From assembly GCF_025567345.1 (NCBI RefSeq), contig NZ_JAOQJS010000006.1, positions 124,001 through 188,000 on the forward strand: 64,000 nucleotides of DNA. The letters run 5' to 3'. The notes below the pieces were generated by a model that was not told where the DNA came from, did not search any database, and saw only the letters and a list, made by a program, of their open reading frames with translations. The translations under genes and the position numbers were made by a program. The DNA comes from Coprococcus ammoniilyticus (GTDB taxonomy: Bacteria; Bacillota; Clostridia; Lachnospirales; Lachnospiraceae). How positions within the stretch are numbered: position 1 is the first letter of the stretch; each line of letters starts with the position of its first letter. Shown piece after piece: positions 17,564 to 26,634 of this stretch.

Positions 17564-17669
17564 ATAAAAGACAGTTCTGAAAAGTATTTTCTGACAGAGA
17601 ATGCTTTTGAAAGTATTGACGGAACAGAACGGATCATATTGTATGTTATTTTGAAAGAGGAAGACGGTA

Positions 17670-19034
17670 TTGCAGGCACATCAGACAGATTTCTCAAGTG
17701 GAAATGTATATAGAAATATTATAGAAGTAGCTGTACCAATGATTCTGGCACAGCTACTTAATCTTTTATATAACGTGGTTGACAGGATCTACATCGGACG
17801 GATCCCGGAAGTCGGTACAACTGCACTGACAGGGGTAGGTCTGTGCTTTCCGATCATTTCACTGATCACCGCCTTTACCTATCTGTATGGAAATGGAGGT
17901 GCACCGCTTTGTTCCATGGAACGCGGTAAGGGTAATGATGAAGAAGCAGAGCATCTGATGGGAAATGCTTTTACGTTATTGATCGGAACAGGAATTGTAT
18001 TGACGATTATCGGGCTGATCTTTTATAAGCCGATTCTTTATCTGTTTGGCGCAAGTGATGATACATTCCCATATGCAGGCTCCTATATTCGGATCTATCT
18101 GCTGGGAACGGTATTTGTCATGGTATCGGTAGGAATGAATCCGTTTATCAACAGCCAGGGATTTGGAAATACCGGAATGATATCGGTTCTGATCGGAGCA
18201 GTTTTAAATATAATACTGGATCCTATGTTTATCTTTGTTTTAAATCTGGGAGTAAGAGGAGCGGCTATTGCGACGATTATTTCCCAGTTTTGCTCGGCAG
18301 TATGGGTACTTGTATTCCTGACCGGAAAACGGGCAGTGCTTCATTTGAAATGGAGCTGTATGCGGTTGCAGTGGAAGCGGGTTTTGCGGATCATCAGTCT
18401 GGGAGTGTCCAGCTTTATCATGGCATTTACAAACAGTCTGGTACAGGTTGTATGTAACGCGACACTTCAGGTCTATGGCGGGGATATCTATGTGGGCGTT
18501 ATGACCGTGTTGAATTCCGTGCGGGATATCTGTACACTTCCGGTTATGGGTATTACAAATGGTGCATCTCCGGTCATGAGTTTTAATTATGGAGAAGGGG
18601 CATATGAGAAGGTACGGAAAGCCATCCGTTTCCTGACTATATTATGCGTAACCTATACTTTTGCGGCATGGGGCACTCTCAGATTGTTCCCGGAGCCGTT
18701 TATCCGTATATTTAATCATTCACCGGAACTGATCGCAAAAGGGGTTCCGGCATTACATATATATTTCTTCGGATTTTGTTTTATGGCATTGCAGTTTACC
18801 GGACAGAGTGTGTTCCTTGCGCTTGGAAAGGCGAAAAAGGCTACCTTCTTTTCTCTGCTTCGGAAGGCATTTATCGTAGTGCCACTTACCATTCTGCTTC
18901 CGAAAATCGGAAATCTTGGAGTGGATGGTGTATTCTGGGCAGAGCCAATCTCGAATCTGATCGGCGGATGTGCCAGCTTCTTTACAATGTGTGCCACGGT
19001 GTTGCCTGAATTAAAGCATGAAAAAGCTCGATGA
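17670..19034 (+). CDS. MATE-family efflux transporter
   Basis: A 454-residue polytopic protein with 12 hydrophobic helices and internal twofold similarity. VPMILAQLLNLLYNVVDRIYIGRIP near the N-terminus and the repeated GAVLNIILDPMFIF are MATE hallmarks. It exports cationic drugs or metabolites with Na+ or H+. The TTG start is supported by AGAGGAAG upstream and by alignment of the first helix with the neighbouring MATE gene. It is convergent with that second MATE gene (19070-20566, 35 bp between stops), to which it is clearly paralogous. Confidence 0.9.
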   Translation: MQAHQTDFSSGNVYRNIIEVAVPMILAQLLNLLYNVVDRIYIGRIPEVGTTALTGVGLCFPIISLITAFTYLYGNGGAPLCSMERGKGNDEEAEHLMGNAFTLLIGTGIVLTIIGLIFYKPILYLFGASDDTFPYAGSYIRIYLLGTVFVMVSVGMNPFINSQGFGNTGMISVLIGAVLNIILDPMFIFVLNLGVRGAAIATIISQFCSAVWVLVFLTGKRAVLHLKWSCMRLQWKRVLRIISLGVSSFIMAFTNSLVQVVCNATLQVYGGDIYVGVMTVLNSVRDICTLPVMGITNGASPVMSFNYGEGAYEKVRKAIRFLTILCVTYTFAAWGTLRLFPEPFIRIFNHSPELIAKGVPALHIYFFGFCFMALQFTGQSVFLALGKAKKATFFSLLRKAFIVVPLTILLPKIGNLGVDGVFWAEPISNLIGGCASFFTMCATVLPELKHEKAR

Positions 19035-19069
19035 AAAATATAAACGACCGGATAGGATTATTAATTAAT

Positions 19070-20566
19070 TTATTCAATCTCCCGTAGTGCCTTTCTGAAC
19101 TGGAAGAAGAACAGGATGGCGGTGAAGGTTACGGCGATCAGGTCTGCGATCGGTTCTGCCATGTAGACAGCCATTGTCTTATCTGAGGTGTAGATATGCG
19201 GCATAATGAAGATCAGTGGGATCAGCAGGACAAATTTACGCATGATCGCAACGATGATGGATGCCGGAGCGTTACCGAGGGCATTGAATGTCATCTGACA
19301 GGAGATCTGGACTCCAAATAAGAACATAACCGCGAGGTAGTATCTAAGTGCAACTTTAGTAAACTCGATCAGAGCAGTATCCGGGGTAAAGATGGATGCA
19401 AAAACCTGAGGGAAACACATAATGCAAAGCCATAATAAAACAGAATATGTCAGGCTGACCTTCAGCAGAAGTTTGAATGCATCCTTTACTCTGGATGCAT
19501 TTTTTGCACCATAGTTATAACTGATGATCGGCTGAGCACCCTGGCCAAGTCCCTGAAGTGGGAGCATGGCGAACTGCATGACGCTGGTAAGGATCGTCAT
19601 AGCACCGACGGCCATATCTCCGCCATATTTCAGAAGGGAGGAGTTGAAGCACACGGATATGATACTTTCACTTCCCTGCATGATAAAGACGGCAGAACCG
19701 AGTGCCAGACATGGCAGGGTATAGGAGGCCTGCAAACCGAGGTTTTTCACACGGATGCGGAGAGTTGTCCGCTTGCCGAAGAGGAAGCTTAAGACCCAGA
19801 TGCAGGAACAACCCTGAGAAATGATTGTTGCAAGGGCCGCGCCTTTTACCCCCATATGAAGCGCAAAGATAAAGATCGGGTCTAAGATAATATTCGCGAT
19901 CGCACCGATCAGTACGGACAACATACCTTCTTTGGCGAAGCCCTGTGCAGTGATAAATGCATTCATACCCAGAGTGAGCTGTACAAAGATTGTGCCGATT
20001 GCGTATATATTCATATATGAGGTTGCATAGTTAATGGTATTCTTACTTGCACCGAATGCCAGAAGCAGGTCGCGATTCCAGATCAGAAGAACAGCAGTCA
20101 GTATAACGGATAAGATGATCTGCATGGTAAAACAGTTACCGAGGATTTTCTCGGCATCGTCTTTTTTATTTTTGCCCATATAGATGGTAGCCCGTGGAGC
20201 ACCGCCATTTCCGACCAGAGCCGCGAAAGCGGAGATGATCATGATAAGGGGCATACAGACACCGACACCGGTAAGTGCCAGTGAACCGTTTTGTGGAATA
20301 TGACCGATGTAAATACGATCAACGATGTTATACAGCATATTGATCATCTGTGCGGCGACTGTAGGAAGTGCGAGCTTTGCCAGTAATTTACCGATCGGTT
20401 CTTTTGCCAGAAATTCCCGGTTGGATGAGCCTGTGTTGTGGGCAACCTGGTTCGGTTGATTATTCTTGATGTTTTTCGATATGGATTCTCCGCCGGTTGG
20501 TGGTGAAGCTTTTGATGTGTTGTTTGAAGAATCGGTCATGCTGTAGGCTTGTGTTTGTTTCTTCAT
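19070..20566 (-). CDS. MATE-family efflux transporter with hydrophilic N-terminal extension
   Basis: A 498-residue MATE exporter. The first 50 or so residues are polar and low complexity (TDSSNNTSKASPP), followed by the 12-helix core starting at LAKLALPTVAAQMINMLYNIVDRIYIGHIP. It shares the IGAIANIILDPIFIF element with the neighbouring paralogue. The ATG follows GAACGAGGAA on the minus strand. It lies directly downstream of a MarR-type gene read in the same direction, separated by about 120 bp, so drug-responsive MarR control is plausible. The substrate is unknown. Confidence 0.9.
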   Translation of the reverse strand: MKKQTQAYSMTDSSNNTSKASPPTGGESISKNIKNNQPNQVAHNTGSSNREFLAKEPIGKLLAKLALPTVAAQMINMLYNIVDRIYIGHIPQNGSLALTGVGVCMPLIMIISAFAALVGNGGAPRATIYMGKNKKDDAEKILGNCFTMQIILSVILTAVLLIWNRDLLLAFGASKNTINYATSYMNIYAIGTIFVQLTLGMNAFITAQGFAKEGMLSVLIGAIANIILDPIFIFALHMGVKGAALATIISQGCSCIWVLSFLFGKRTTLRIRVKNLGLQASYTLPCLALGSAVFIMQGSESIISVCFNSSLLKYGGDMAVGAMTILTSVMQFAMLPLQGLGQGAQPIISYNYGAKNASRVKDAFKLLLKVSLTYSVLLWLCIMCFPQVFASIFTPDTALIEFTKVALRYYLAVMFLFGVQISCQMTFNALGNAPASIIVAIMRKFVLLIPLIFIMPHIYTSDKTMAVYMAEPIADLIAVTFTAILFFFQFRKALREIE

Positions 20567-20688
20567 GTATATTCCTCGTTCCTTTGATTGATATTTTATA
20601 TTGTATAAAAGTTAATTGCGATATGAGCTTGCCTGAATATAGTATTGTCCGAACTGCCCGGTATTCAGGCAGCAGTGTTGTGATCATA

Positions 20689-21129
20689 TTATTTTAAATG
20701 CGATAACACATTGTCATACAAACGCTTGTTATAGGATGCAAAATTCTTCTTTTCGTCATCTGAAAAACCTTCAAAGATGCAGGAGATCAGTTCGTCCTGC
20801 TTTTTCTCGATTGCATGTACAACAGGAATTGATCTATCGGAGAGCTTCAGATGAATGATCCGTTTATCATTTGTATCCGGATGTCTGGTCAGATAGCCTT
20901 TGTCGGCGAGAGAATCAATGGCTGTGGATACATTTCCACGCTGTAGCATACGAAACTCTACGATATCTCTGGCAGTATCATGTACCGGATTATTGTGTAA
21001 AAAAGTAATGATGATAACTTCAATCCGTGAAAGCTTATAGTCTATCCGGATGCTCTCAAGATATTTTTCCTGAAGCTTCATCAGGCTTTTTGTCATATCA
21101 AAAATATTGGATGGTGATTGTAGGATCAT
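20689..21129 (-). CDS. MarR-family transcriptional regulator
   Basis: A 146-residue winged-helix regulator. The MarR core runs from about 35 to 105, with TARDIVEFRMLQRGNVSTAIDSLADKGYLTRHPDTNDKRIIHLKL spanning the recognition helix and wing. It should bind DNA as a dimer and release on ligand binding. It precedes the MATE exporter at 19070-20566 in the same orientation. Its own promoter carries a perfect inverted repeat at the expected start point, indicating autoregulation. Confidence 0.9.
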   Translation of the reverse strand: MILQSPSNIFDMTKSLMKLQEKYLESIRIDYKLSRIEVIIITFLHNNPVHDTARDIVEFRMLQRGNVSTAIDSLADKGYLTRHPDTNDKRIIHLKLSDRSIPVVHAIEKKQDELISCIFEGFSDDEKKNFASYNKRLYDNVLSHLK

Positions 21130-21152
21130 ATATATTCCTCATTTCTTAATTA

Positions 21153-21196
21153 AGTTCTTTTTAGAACTATTATAGCTTTAAAATAAAAAGAGTCAA
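21153..21196 (-). promoter_or_regulatory. Promoter and MarR operator
   Basis: On the minus strand TTGACT (21191-21196), a 16-bp spacer and TATAAT (21169-21174). AGTTCT-TTTT-AGAACT at 21153-21168 is a perfect inverted repeat abutting the -10 box and covering the start point, a typical MarR autorepressor site. Confidence 0.75.
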
Positions 21197-21378
21197 GCTG
21201 TTTATACAATTTTTATAGAAAGAGAAAAACACAGTCTGGGTGTTATCTGAAACAGAAAACTAGAGATAAAAATATTATTGACAGGAAAGAAATAATAGAT
21301 ATACTAAAATTTATAGTGTTTTTTGGAGAATTCAGATAATAGAATATATGAAAAAATATGTTTGACCAGAGGATAAAT

Positions 21379-22110
21379 ATGCCACAGATGAACGAGAAAA
21401 ACTGGATGATCATAGTAGCAGTAGTTATTGTGCTTATAGGATCACTGATCTACAATATCATTTCAGCAAGAAATCTGAAGAAAAAAAGACAACAGTTTGT
21501 AGAAAGTATCCAATCTTCATATACGCATATGAAGAGTATAGAAGACACCAGCAAAAAGATATATGAGATTTCAAACGAGATCAATGAAATGATCCGGGAG
21601 CAGAAAGACACCGAAGAGTACATAGAAAAAAAGAAGAAGGAGATTGAGGAGATCAGGCAGATGATTGTGACAAATGACACAATCCTTGACTGTGCAATCT
21701 CAGATAAGCGGGATCTTGCAAGGAAGAGGCAGATTGCATTTACTTATAATATTCCAACCGGGTTACCGGAGATTCGTATGGAGGATGTCGATAAGATTCG
21801 TCTGTTTGCCAATCTGTTAGACAATGCGATCGAAGCAGCCGAGTGTGTGCCGGTGCAGGATGCAAATGGGGAAAATAAAAGATTCATACATGTATCGATA
21901 TTGAATCGTGGGAGTAACTTCTTTATCACTGTTAAAAATTCCAAAAGAACGGAGATTGCCGTTATGGAGAATCAGTTCCATACAACGAAGCCGGATGCAG
22001 AAAACCACGGCAGAGGTGTTCGTATTATCAGGCAGATTGTTGCCAGGTACGATGGAACGGTCGAGTTCACGGACAAGGGTGATGCCTTTGAAGTAGCGAT
22101 CATGTTGTAA
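21379..22110 (+). CDS. AgrC-like GHKL ATPase lacking the phospho-acceptor histidine
   Basis: A 243-residue protein with one membrane helix (about 10-28), a long charged coiled-coil (about 38-100) and a GHKL ATP-binding domain. The N box is LLDNAIEAAE (Asn149) and the G box GRGVRII (Gly211, Gly213). The stretch VTNDTILDCAISDKRDLARKRQI matches the AgrC-type linker before the ATPase. No HD-x2-N H-box is present where the dimerisation helix should be. The ATG at 21379 follows AGAGGA. The complementary kinase at 23031 has an H-box but a degenerate ATPase, so the two may work as a split kinase. Confidence 0.75.
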   Translation: MPQMNEKNWMIIVAVVIVLIGSLIYNIISARNLKKKRQQFVESIQSSYTHMKSIEDTSKKIYEISNEINEMIREQKDTEEYIEKKKKEIEEIRQMIVTNDTILDCAISDKRDLARKRQIAFTYNIPTGLPEIRMEDVDKIRLFANLLDNAIEAAECVPVQDANGENKRFIHVSILNRGSNFFITVKNSKRTEIAVMENQFHTTKPDAENHGRGVRIIRQIVARYDGTVEFTDKGDAFEVAIML

Positions 22111-22148
22111 AAGGCATACAGAACAGCCATGGTTTGTGTGTTTGTAAT

Positions 22149-22877
22149 TTACAACATAGCATGTTCGGAGATATATTTGAGGTAGTCGGCTTTGAATGGT
22201 TTGGCATAGCGTCTGCCAACAGGCAGTTTGATGCTGCCGGTCAGCTCGGTTTCCTGTGAGGATAAATTTTTTACATATCCAAGATTGATCATGAAAGAAC
22301 TATGGCATTGCGAGAAATAGGACGGCAGTCGTTCGCTTACAGCCTGAAGGGATTCGTACACTTTATAGGCTTCCCCATCGTCAGTATAAATAATAATCTC
22401 GCGGCTGAGCCGTTCAATATGAGTGATCGTTCCGCATGAAAGGGTGTACCGTTTTCGGTTGGAGATAACGTCCAGAAAGCGTGCTTTTCGTTCAATTACA
22501 AGCTGAATCGCTTTATCCAGTGCCTTAGGCAGATATTGTTGTATGGAATCCTTTGTAACATAATATATGTGACGGACTTCGTAAGATTCAGATATATAGT
22601 CGGTATGGCTGGTGAGGAAGATAACTGCACACTGTGGGCAGCATTGATTAAGCTCGGAAGCAAAATCGATACCGTTGAAGTCCCCCATTTCGATATCTAA
22701 GATTGCAATATCATAATTAATCGTATCGGTCTCAAGCAATTTTTTTAATTTCTCTGGCTCGTAGGAGTCGATTCTGAAAGTGAAGGATTCAGAAGCATCC
22801 AAACAGGAATGTGCAAAACTGGTTGTTTCTTTTAATTGTAGATCTGAATCATCACATATTAGAAGTTTGAGTTTCAT
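22149..22877 (-). CDS. LytTR-family response regulator (AgrA-like)
   Basis: A 242-residue regulator. The receiver domain occupies about 1-125, with acidic DD at 9-10, phospho-acceptor Asp61 (AILDIEMGDFNG) and Lys in YYVTKDS. The LytTR DNA-binding domain (about 140-240) contains ITHIERLSREIIIYT and FSQCHSSFMINLGYVKNL. I chose the ATG at 22877, just after a GGGGG stretch, because the longer frame adds residues before the receiver. It is read opposite to the two kinase-like genes on either side; its partners are likely both of them. Confidence 0.9.
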   Translation of the reverse strand: MKLKLLICDDSDLQLKETTSFAHSCLDASESFTFRIDSYEPEKLKKLLETDTINYDIAILDIEMGDFNGIDFASELNQCCPQCAVIFLTSHTDYISESYEVRHIYYVTKDSIQQYLPKALDKAIQLVIERKARFLDVISNRKRYTLSCGTITHIERLSREIIIYTDDGEAYKVYESLQAVSERLPSYFSQCHSSFMINLGYVKNLSSQETELTGSIKLPVGRRYAKPFKADYLKYISEHAML

Positions 22878-23030
22878 ATATGGTATCCCCCCTGTAATTG
22901 GTAATTTCAATGTAGAAAACATTTTGCTTAACTGGTAATATTATAATAAAAAGGTTGCCATAAAACAAGAAAAATGTCAAAATATATATACGCATATTGA
23001 TGACGGTATAAAGAAAGAGAGAAGATAGAA

Positions 23031-24374
23031 ATGAACATATGGACATTCCTGCAGGTGCTCGGAGCAGCCCTGATCACGGCATTACAATTTAATATTTATC
23101 TGGGTGCTTATATGGGAATGGATCGTGGAAGAAGAGACCGGATCTATCTGGGCTTGAATATTTTAAATATGTTTTTCCTCCGCGTTTTAATAAATACAAG
23201 TATACAGCTAGATGCACCTGCATGGCTTCGTGCCATCATTTATATTTTTGGATTTGTGATGATGCTTGTAGGCGTTGTATTATACCGTAAAGAGTGCATG
23301 GTTATAAATTTGGTATCATTTATGGTGGGTATTATGACATTTGATCTTGTTACGGTGACGATGTCAGCAGTGATCGAGGAACTGTTTGGATATGCATATA
23401 ATGATACACCGGTATTATACAGTGCAAAAGCATTGCTTGTCTGGCTTGGAGTAGAAGCCTTGCGTGAGGGCATAGGAACGATCATTGAAGTCTGGTTTAT
23501 GCGGAAATATATGCCATACAGGAAGTTCCGGAGACAATCATTTGTCAGAAGCATGGTGTGGATTCTGGCTGTTGGAACCGGATATATGATGTTGGTTGTG
23601 TATTTTGTGACTATGGTAAAAGAGGTTAATCTGATGTCACAGTTTATAGCACTGGGAATCTGGGCATCTGCTTTTATAGCTACTTATCATCTGTATACGA
23701 TCGTATATAATAGCTATCAAAGAAAAATGATACGTTTTCTGGAAGCAAAGATGAAGCAGCAGAAAGAGGATTATGAGAAGCTTCTGGCGGATTACAACAG
23801 GCTGCGGGATATCAAGCATGATCTGTATAATTATGTGCATATACTTGATCTGGCAGGAGATGTCCGGAAGGAACAGGAGCAGATCAGACAGTTACAGGAA
23901 GATCTGAAACCGGGAAAACAGAAGGAGTATATAAAATACACAAATCTTTCAATCCTGAATCTGGTATTAAATAATGTTACATCTGCCTGTGAGGGTGCAG
24001 GTATTCATCCGGAAGTTGCAGCAGAAGAAATTCAGATTGATACAAATGTAGAACTGGACATGGGATATCTGATCGAGCGGATGGTACATAATGTTATTTT
24101 GTTGAATGAAGATCAGGGAGAGAATAAGCAGGATTCCGTATCAGAGTCATTGTCCCGGACACTCCGGATTCAGATCGCACCATCGGAATCCTCAGATGGA
24201 AATATTCAGGTTGTGCTTAAGGGTATCGGACTTCGTATGAAGGGCATTGAGATGAATTCAGACAACAGAAAGGAGATACGGAATAATAAGCAGATCATCC
24301 AGTTTATTATGGAGCGGCATGAGGGATTCCAGTGGAATAACAGGAAAGAATCTCATCTGTATCTGACTGCATAA
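23031..24374 (+). CDS. AgrC-like membrane histidine kinase with degenerate ATPase
   Basis: A 447-residue protein. The N-terminal sensor has six or seven membrane helices (to about residue 220), followed by a coiled coil and an H-box DIKHDLYNYVHIL (His263). The region that should be the GHKL ATPase is poorly conserved: the N-box position reads MVHNVILLNE (Asp and Glu lost) and the G-box position near the C-terminus has no Gly-x-Gly. So it can probably accept but not transfer phosphate by itself. The start follows AGAAGATAGAA, a weak site. It is divergent from the LytTR gene. Confidence 0.75.
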   Translation: MNIWTFLQVLGAALITALQFNIYLGAYMGMDRGRRDRIYLGLNILNMFFLRVLINTSIQLDAPAWLRAIIYIFGFVMMLVGVVLYRKECMVINLVSFMVGIMTFDLVTVTMSAVIEELFGYAYNDTPVLYSAKALLVWLGVEALREGIGTIIEVWFMRKYMPYRKFRRQSFVRSMVWILAVGTGYMMLVVYFVTMVKEVNLMSQFIALGIWASAFIATYHLYTIVYNSYQRKMIRFLEAKMKQQKEDYEKLLADYNRLRDIKHDLYNYVHILDLAGDVRKEQEQIRQLQEDLKPGKQKEYIKYTNLSILNLVLNNVTSACEGAGIHPEVAAEEIQIDTNVELDMGYLIERMVHNVILLNEDQGENKQDSVSESLSRTLRIQIAPSESSDGNIQVVLKGIGLRMKGIEMNSDNRKEIRNNKQIIQFIMERHEGFQWNNRKESHLYLTA

Positions 24375-24447
24375 GCAGAGAACCGTATCCGGAATTTGTA
24401 GAAATATGTCGATTACGACGGAAACATTGCAGATTACGACAGGTTTA

Positions 24448-24475
24448 TTGTATCTGATAAATGTTTTGATATAAT
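24448..24475 (+). promoter_or_regulatory. Extended -10 promoter
   Basis: TTGTAT (24448-24453), a 16-bp spacer and TATAAT (24470-24475) with TG at 24467-24468 giving an extended -10 element. The predicted start point is about 24482. Confidence 0.6.
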
Positions 24476-24481
24476 AACTTC

Positions 24482-24716
24482 ATAGATATATTGAAAACCG
24501 ATATATTATTGAGTGGGAAAGTTCATAATATATGCATTTATGTCAGAGAGGACATATATTTTTCAGCCCAATCAGCTCTCCTTGCTGCAAGATTGTGGAA
24601 ACTCAGAATGAGTGCAGTAGATTATGGTTGCAAAATATGAAAAGCATACATTGGAACGGATGAAGGAAGATCTGATAGTTGTACCGAGAAACGCAGGTAT
24701 CAGGTCTTCTTTTTTT
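24482..24716 (+). ncRNA. Candidate small RNA or long 5' leader of about 235 nt
   Basis: The segment lies between a good promoter and a strong intrinsic terminator and has no convincing gene. Possible local hairpins are ATGTC-AGAGAG-GACAT (about 24550) and CTGCA...TGCAG closing an ACTCA-GAA-TGAGT stem (about 24590-24630). A 62-codon frame at 24624-24812 runs through the terminator and lacks a ribosome-binding site. I do not recognise a known RNA family. It may be a free sRNA or a premature-termination leader of the sensor kinase gene at 24861. Confidence 0.4.
24667..24716 (+). terminator. Intrinsic terminator
   Basis: AAGATCTGATA pairs with TATCAGGTCTT (one wobble) around a 20-base loop and is followed by CTTTTTTT. 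It ends about 145 bp before the kinase start, so it closes a separate transcript or acts as an attenuator. Confidence 0.75.
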
Positions 24717-24860
24717 AGCCTTTTACCATGTCTTAACCATAAAACGTGCTACAATATATGTTGTTACAGTTTAGAATATGAATATATAATAATGATTGTC
24801 AGAATTGGTTGAAATGGATACGATTGTTATAACAGATTACAAAAAGATACAGCGGAGAAA

Positions 24861-25925
24861 ATGATGAACAGATTCCTGAATTTTACAAAGAATTTTTTAA
24901 TTACAGCAGCGATATTGGTATGTGGATTTTTGTTGTCCCTGTTTATGCAGAAGGAGTGGGGAAATCAGACTTTGATACCCTCTATTTTTCTGTTGGATGT
25001 ATTTCTGGTATCCGTTATCACAGATGGTTTCTTATATGGTGCGGTCGCATCTGTCATCAGCATTCTGGCGGTAAATTATGCATTTACATTTCCGTATTTT
25101 AAGATTAATTTTACGATCCCGGAAAATATGATCTCTGCCGTTATCATGATAGCTATTGCAGTTATTACCTGCGGATTTACAAATAAGTTGAAGAGTCAGG
25201 AACAGTTAAAGGCAGAGAGTGAACAGGAGAAGATGCGGGCCAATCTGCTCCGATCCGTATCCCATGATTTTCGGACACCGCTTACAACGATTTATGGTGC
25301 AAGCTCTGCAATGTTAGATGATAAGAATGAATTTACGGAGGAGCAGAAAAAAAGCATGCTTCGTGGAATCAAACAGGATGCACAATGGCTGTCGCGAATG
25401 GTTGAGAATATGTTATCGATTACCAGACTGGATGGAAAAAATGTTAAGATCATTAAGATCCCGATTGCGTTGGATGAGCTGTTAGATTCTGTTCTGGTTA
25501 AGTTCAATAAACGGTATGAAGGTCAGAATGTTGAGATTGACATTCCGGATGAACTGATCATGATTCCGATGGATGCGATCTTAGTCGAGCAGTTGATCCT
25601 GAATCTGTTAGAAAATGCAGTTCAGCATGCAGAGGGGATGAATAAGCTTGGGCTTCGTGTATATACGAGTGGGCATTTTGCAGTATTTGAGATCCGGGAC
25701 AACGGATGTGGTATTCCGGTTGATAAGGTAAAGGATATATTTGCAGGGAAACTGGTTTATGGTGAATCAGGACTTGACAGCAGTAAGAAAAATGCAGGGA
25801 TCGGGTTGGCGGTATGTACCACGATCGTAAAAGCACATGGTGGTGAGATCTCTGCGGAGAATCTGCAGGATGGCGGTGCTGTTGTGCGATTTACACTGGA
25901 TATGGAGGAAACTGAGAATGATTAA
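24861..25925 (+). CDS. KdpD-like sensor histidine kinase without the N-terminal KdpD domain
   Basis: A 354-residue kinase. Four membrane helices of DUF4118 type (about 10-105) lead into a HisKA domain with SVSHDFRTPLT (His135) and a HATPase domain containing LNLLENAVQHA, DNGCGIP and GIGLAVC. It lacks the roughly 350-residue cytoplasmic KdpD/USP sensor part of full-length KdpD. The kinase phosphorylates the overlapping KdpE-like regulator (8-bp overlap). Classical KdpDE controls K+ uptake by KdpFABC, but no kdpFABC genes lie in this window. The target here is therefore inferred. Confidence 0.88.
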   Translation: MMNRFLNFTKNFLITAAILVCGFLLSLFMQKEWGNQTLIPSIFLLDVFLVSVITDGFLYGAVASVISILAVNYAFTFPYFKINFTIPENMISAVIMIAIAVITCGFTNKLKSQEQLKAESEQEKMRANLLRSVSHDFRTPLTTIYGASSAMLDDKNEFTEEQKKSMLRGIKQDAQWLSRMVENMLSITRLDGKNVKIIKIPIALDELLDSVLVKFNKRYEGQNVEIDIPDELIMIPMDAILVEQLILNLLENAVQHAEGMNKLGLRVYTSGHFAVFEIRDNGCGIPVDKVKDIFAGKLVYGESGLDSSKKNAGIGLAVCTTIVKAHGGEISAENLQDGGAVVRFTLDMEETEND

Positions 25926-26622
25926 TAACAGATATAAGATATTGATAATTGAAGACGAAGAACATATTAATAATCTGATCAGTGCGCTGATGGAAGCAAA
26001 TGGATATCAGGCTGTTTCCGCATATTCCTGTCGTGGGGGACAGATGATGTTTGCATCCCATCGTCCTGATCTTGTCATTCTGGATCTGGGATTGCCGGAT
26101 CGGGATGGAATGACATTTTTAAGGGAAGTGCGGCAATCATCATTTACACCGATCATCGTTTTATCGGCACGTTCTGATGAGAGGGATAAAGTAGAGGCAC
26201 TCAATGAGGGCGCAAATGACTATGTAACCAAGCCATTCAGTTCAAATGAACTGGTAGCAAGAGTACGTTCAGCACTCCGTATCGCTACGCATCGGGCAGA
26301 GGATGGATTGCGGCCGGGTGGAAGATTCGAGGTTGGAGAGCTGGTTATCAATTATGATGCAAGACTGGTTACGATCGCCGGAAATGAAGTGAAGCTGACA
26401 CAGACAGAATATAATATTGTAGCGTTGTTATCCGAGCATGCAGGTAAGATGCTGACCTACAGTTTTATCATCAACGAGATCTGGGGATATAATGATTCGG
26501 GAAGCCGGAAGAAGCTGCAGGTAAATATGGCGAATATCCGAAAGAAGTTCGGTGCAGTTCCCGGTAAGGAGAATTACATAACGAATGAATTAGGGGTCGG
26601 ATACCGGATGTGTGATTCATAG
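25918..26622 (+). CDS. KdpE-like OmpR-family response regulator
   Basis: A 234-residue regulator. The receiver domain has the phospho-acceptor Asp56 (LVILDLGLPD) and Lys in VTKPF. The winged-helix output (about 135-230) contains VKLTQTEYNIVALLSEHAGKM and SRKKLQVNMANIRKKFG. I chose ATG 25918, which overlaps the kinase stop by 8 bp, because the longer frame precedes the receiver with unrelated residues. Palindrome B lies just downstream and its arms end in a T run, so it may terminate this operon. Confidence 0.9.
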   Translation: MINNRYKILIIEDEEHINNLISALMEANGYQAVSAYSCRGGQMMFASHRPDLVILDLGLPDRDGMTFLREVRQSSFTPIIVLSARSDERDKVEALNEGANDYVTKPFSSNELVARVRSALRIATHRAEDGLRPGGRFEVGELVINYDARLVTIAGNEVKLTQTEYNIVALLSEHAGKMLTYSFIINEIWGYNDSGSRKKLQVNMANIRKKFGAVPGKENYITNELGVGYRMCDS

Positions 26623-26634
26623 AAAAGAATTCTG

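Noticed and set aside
24624..24812. 62-codon open frame upstream of the KdpD-like gene
   Set aside because: It runs through an intrinsic terminator stem and T run and has no ribosome-binding site.
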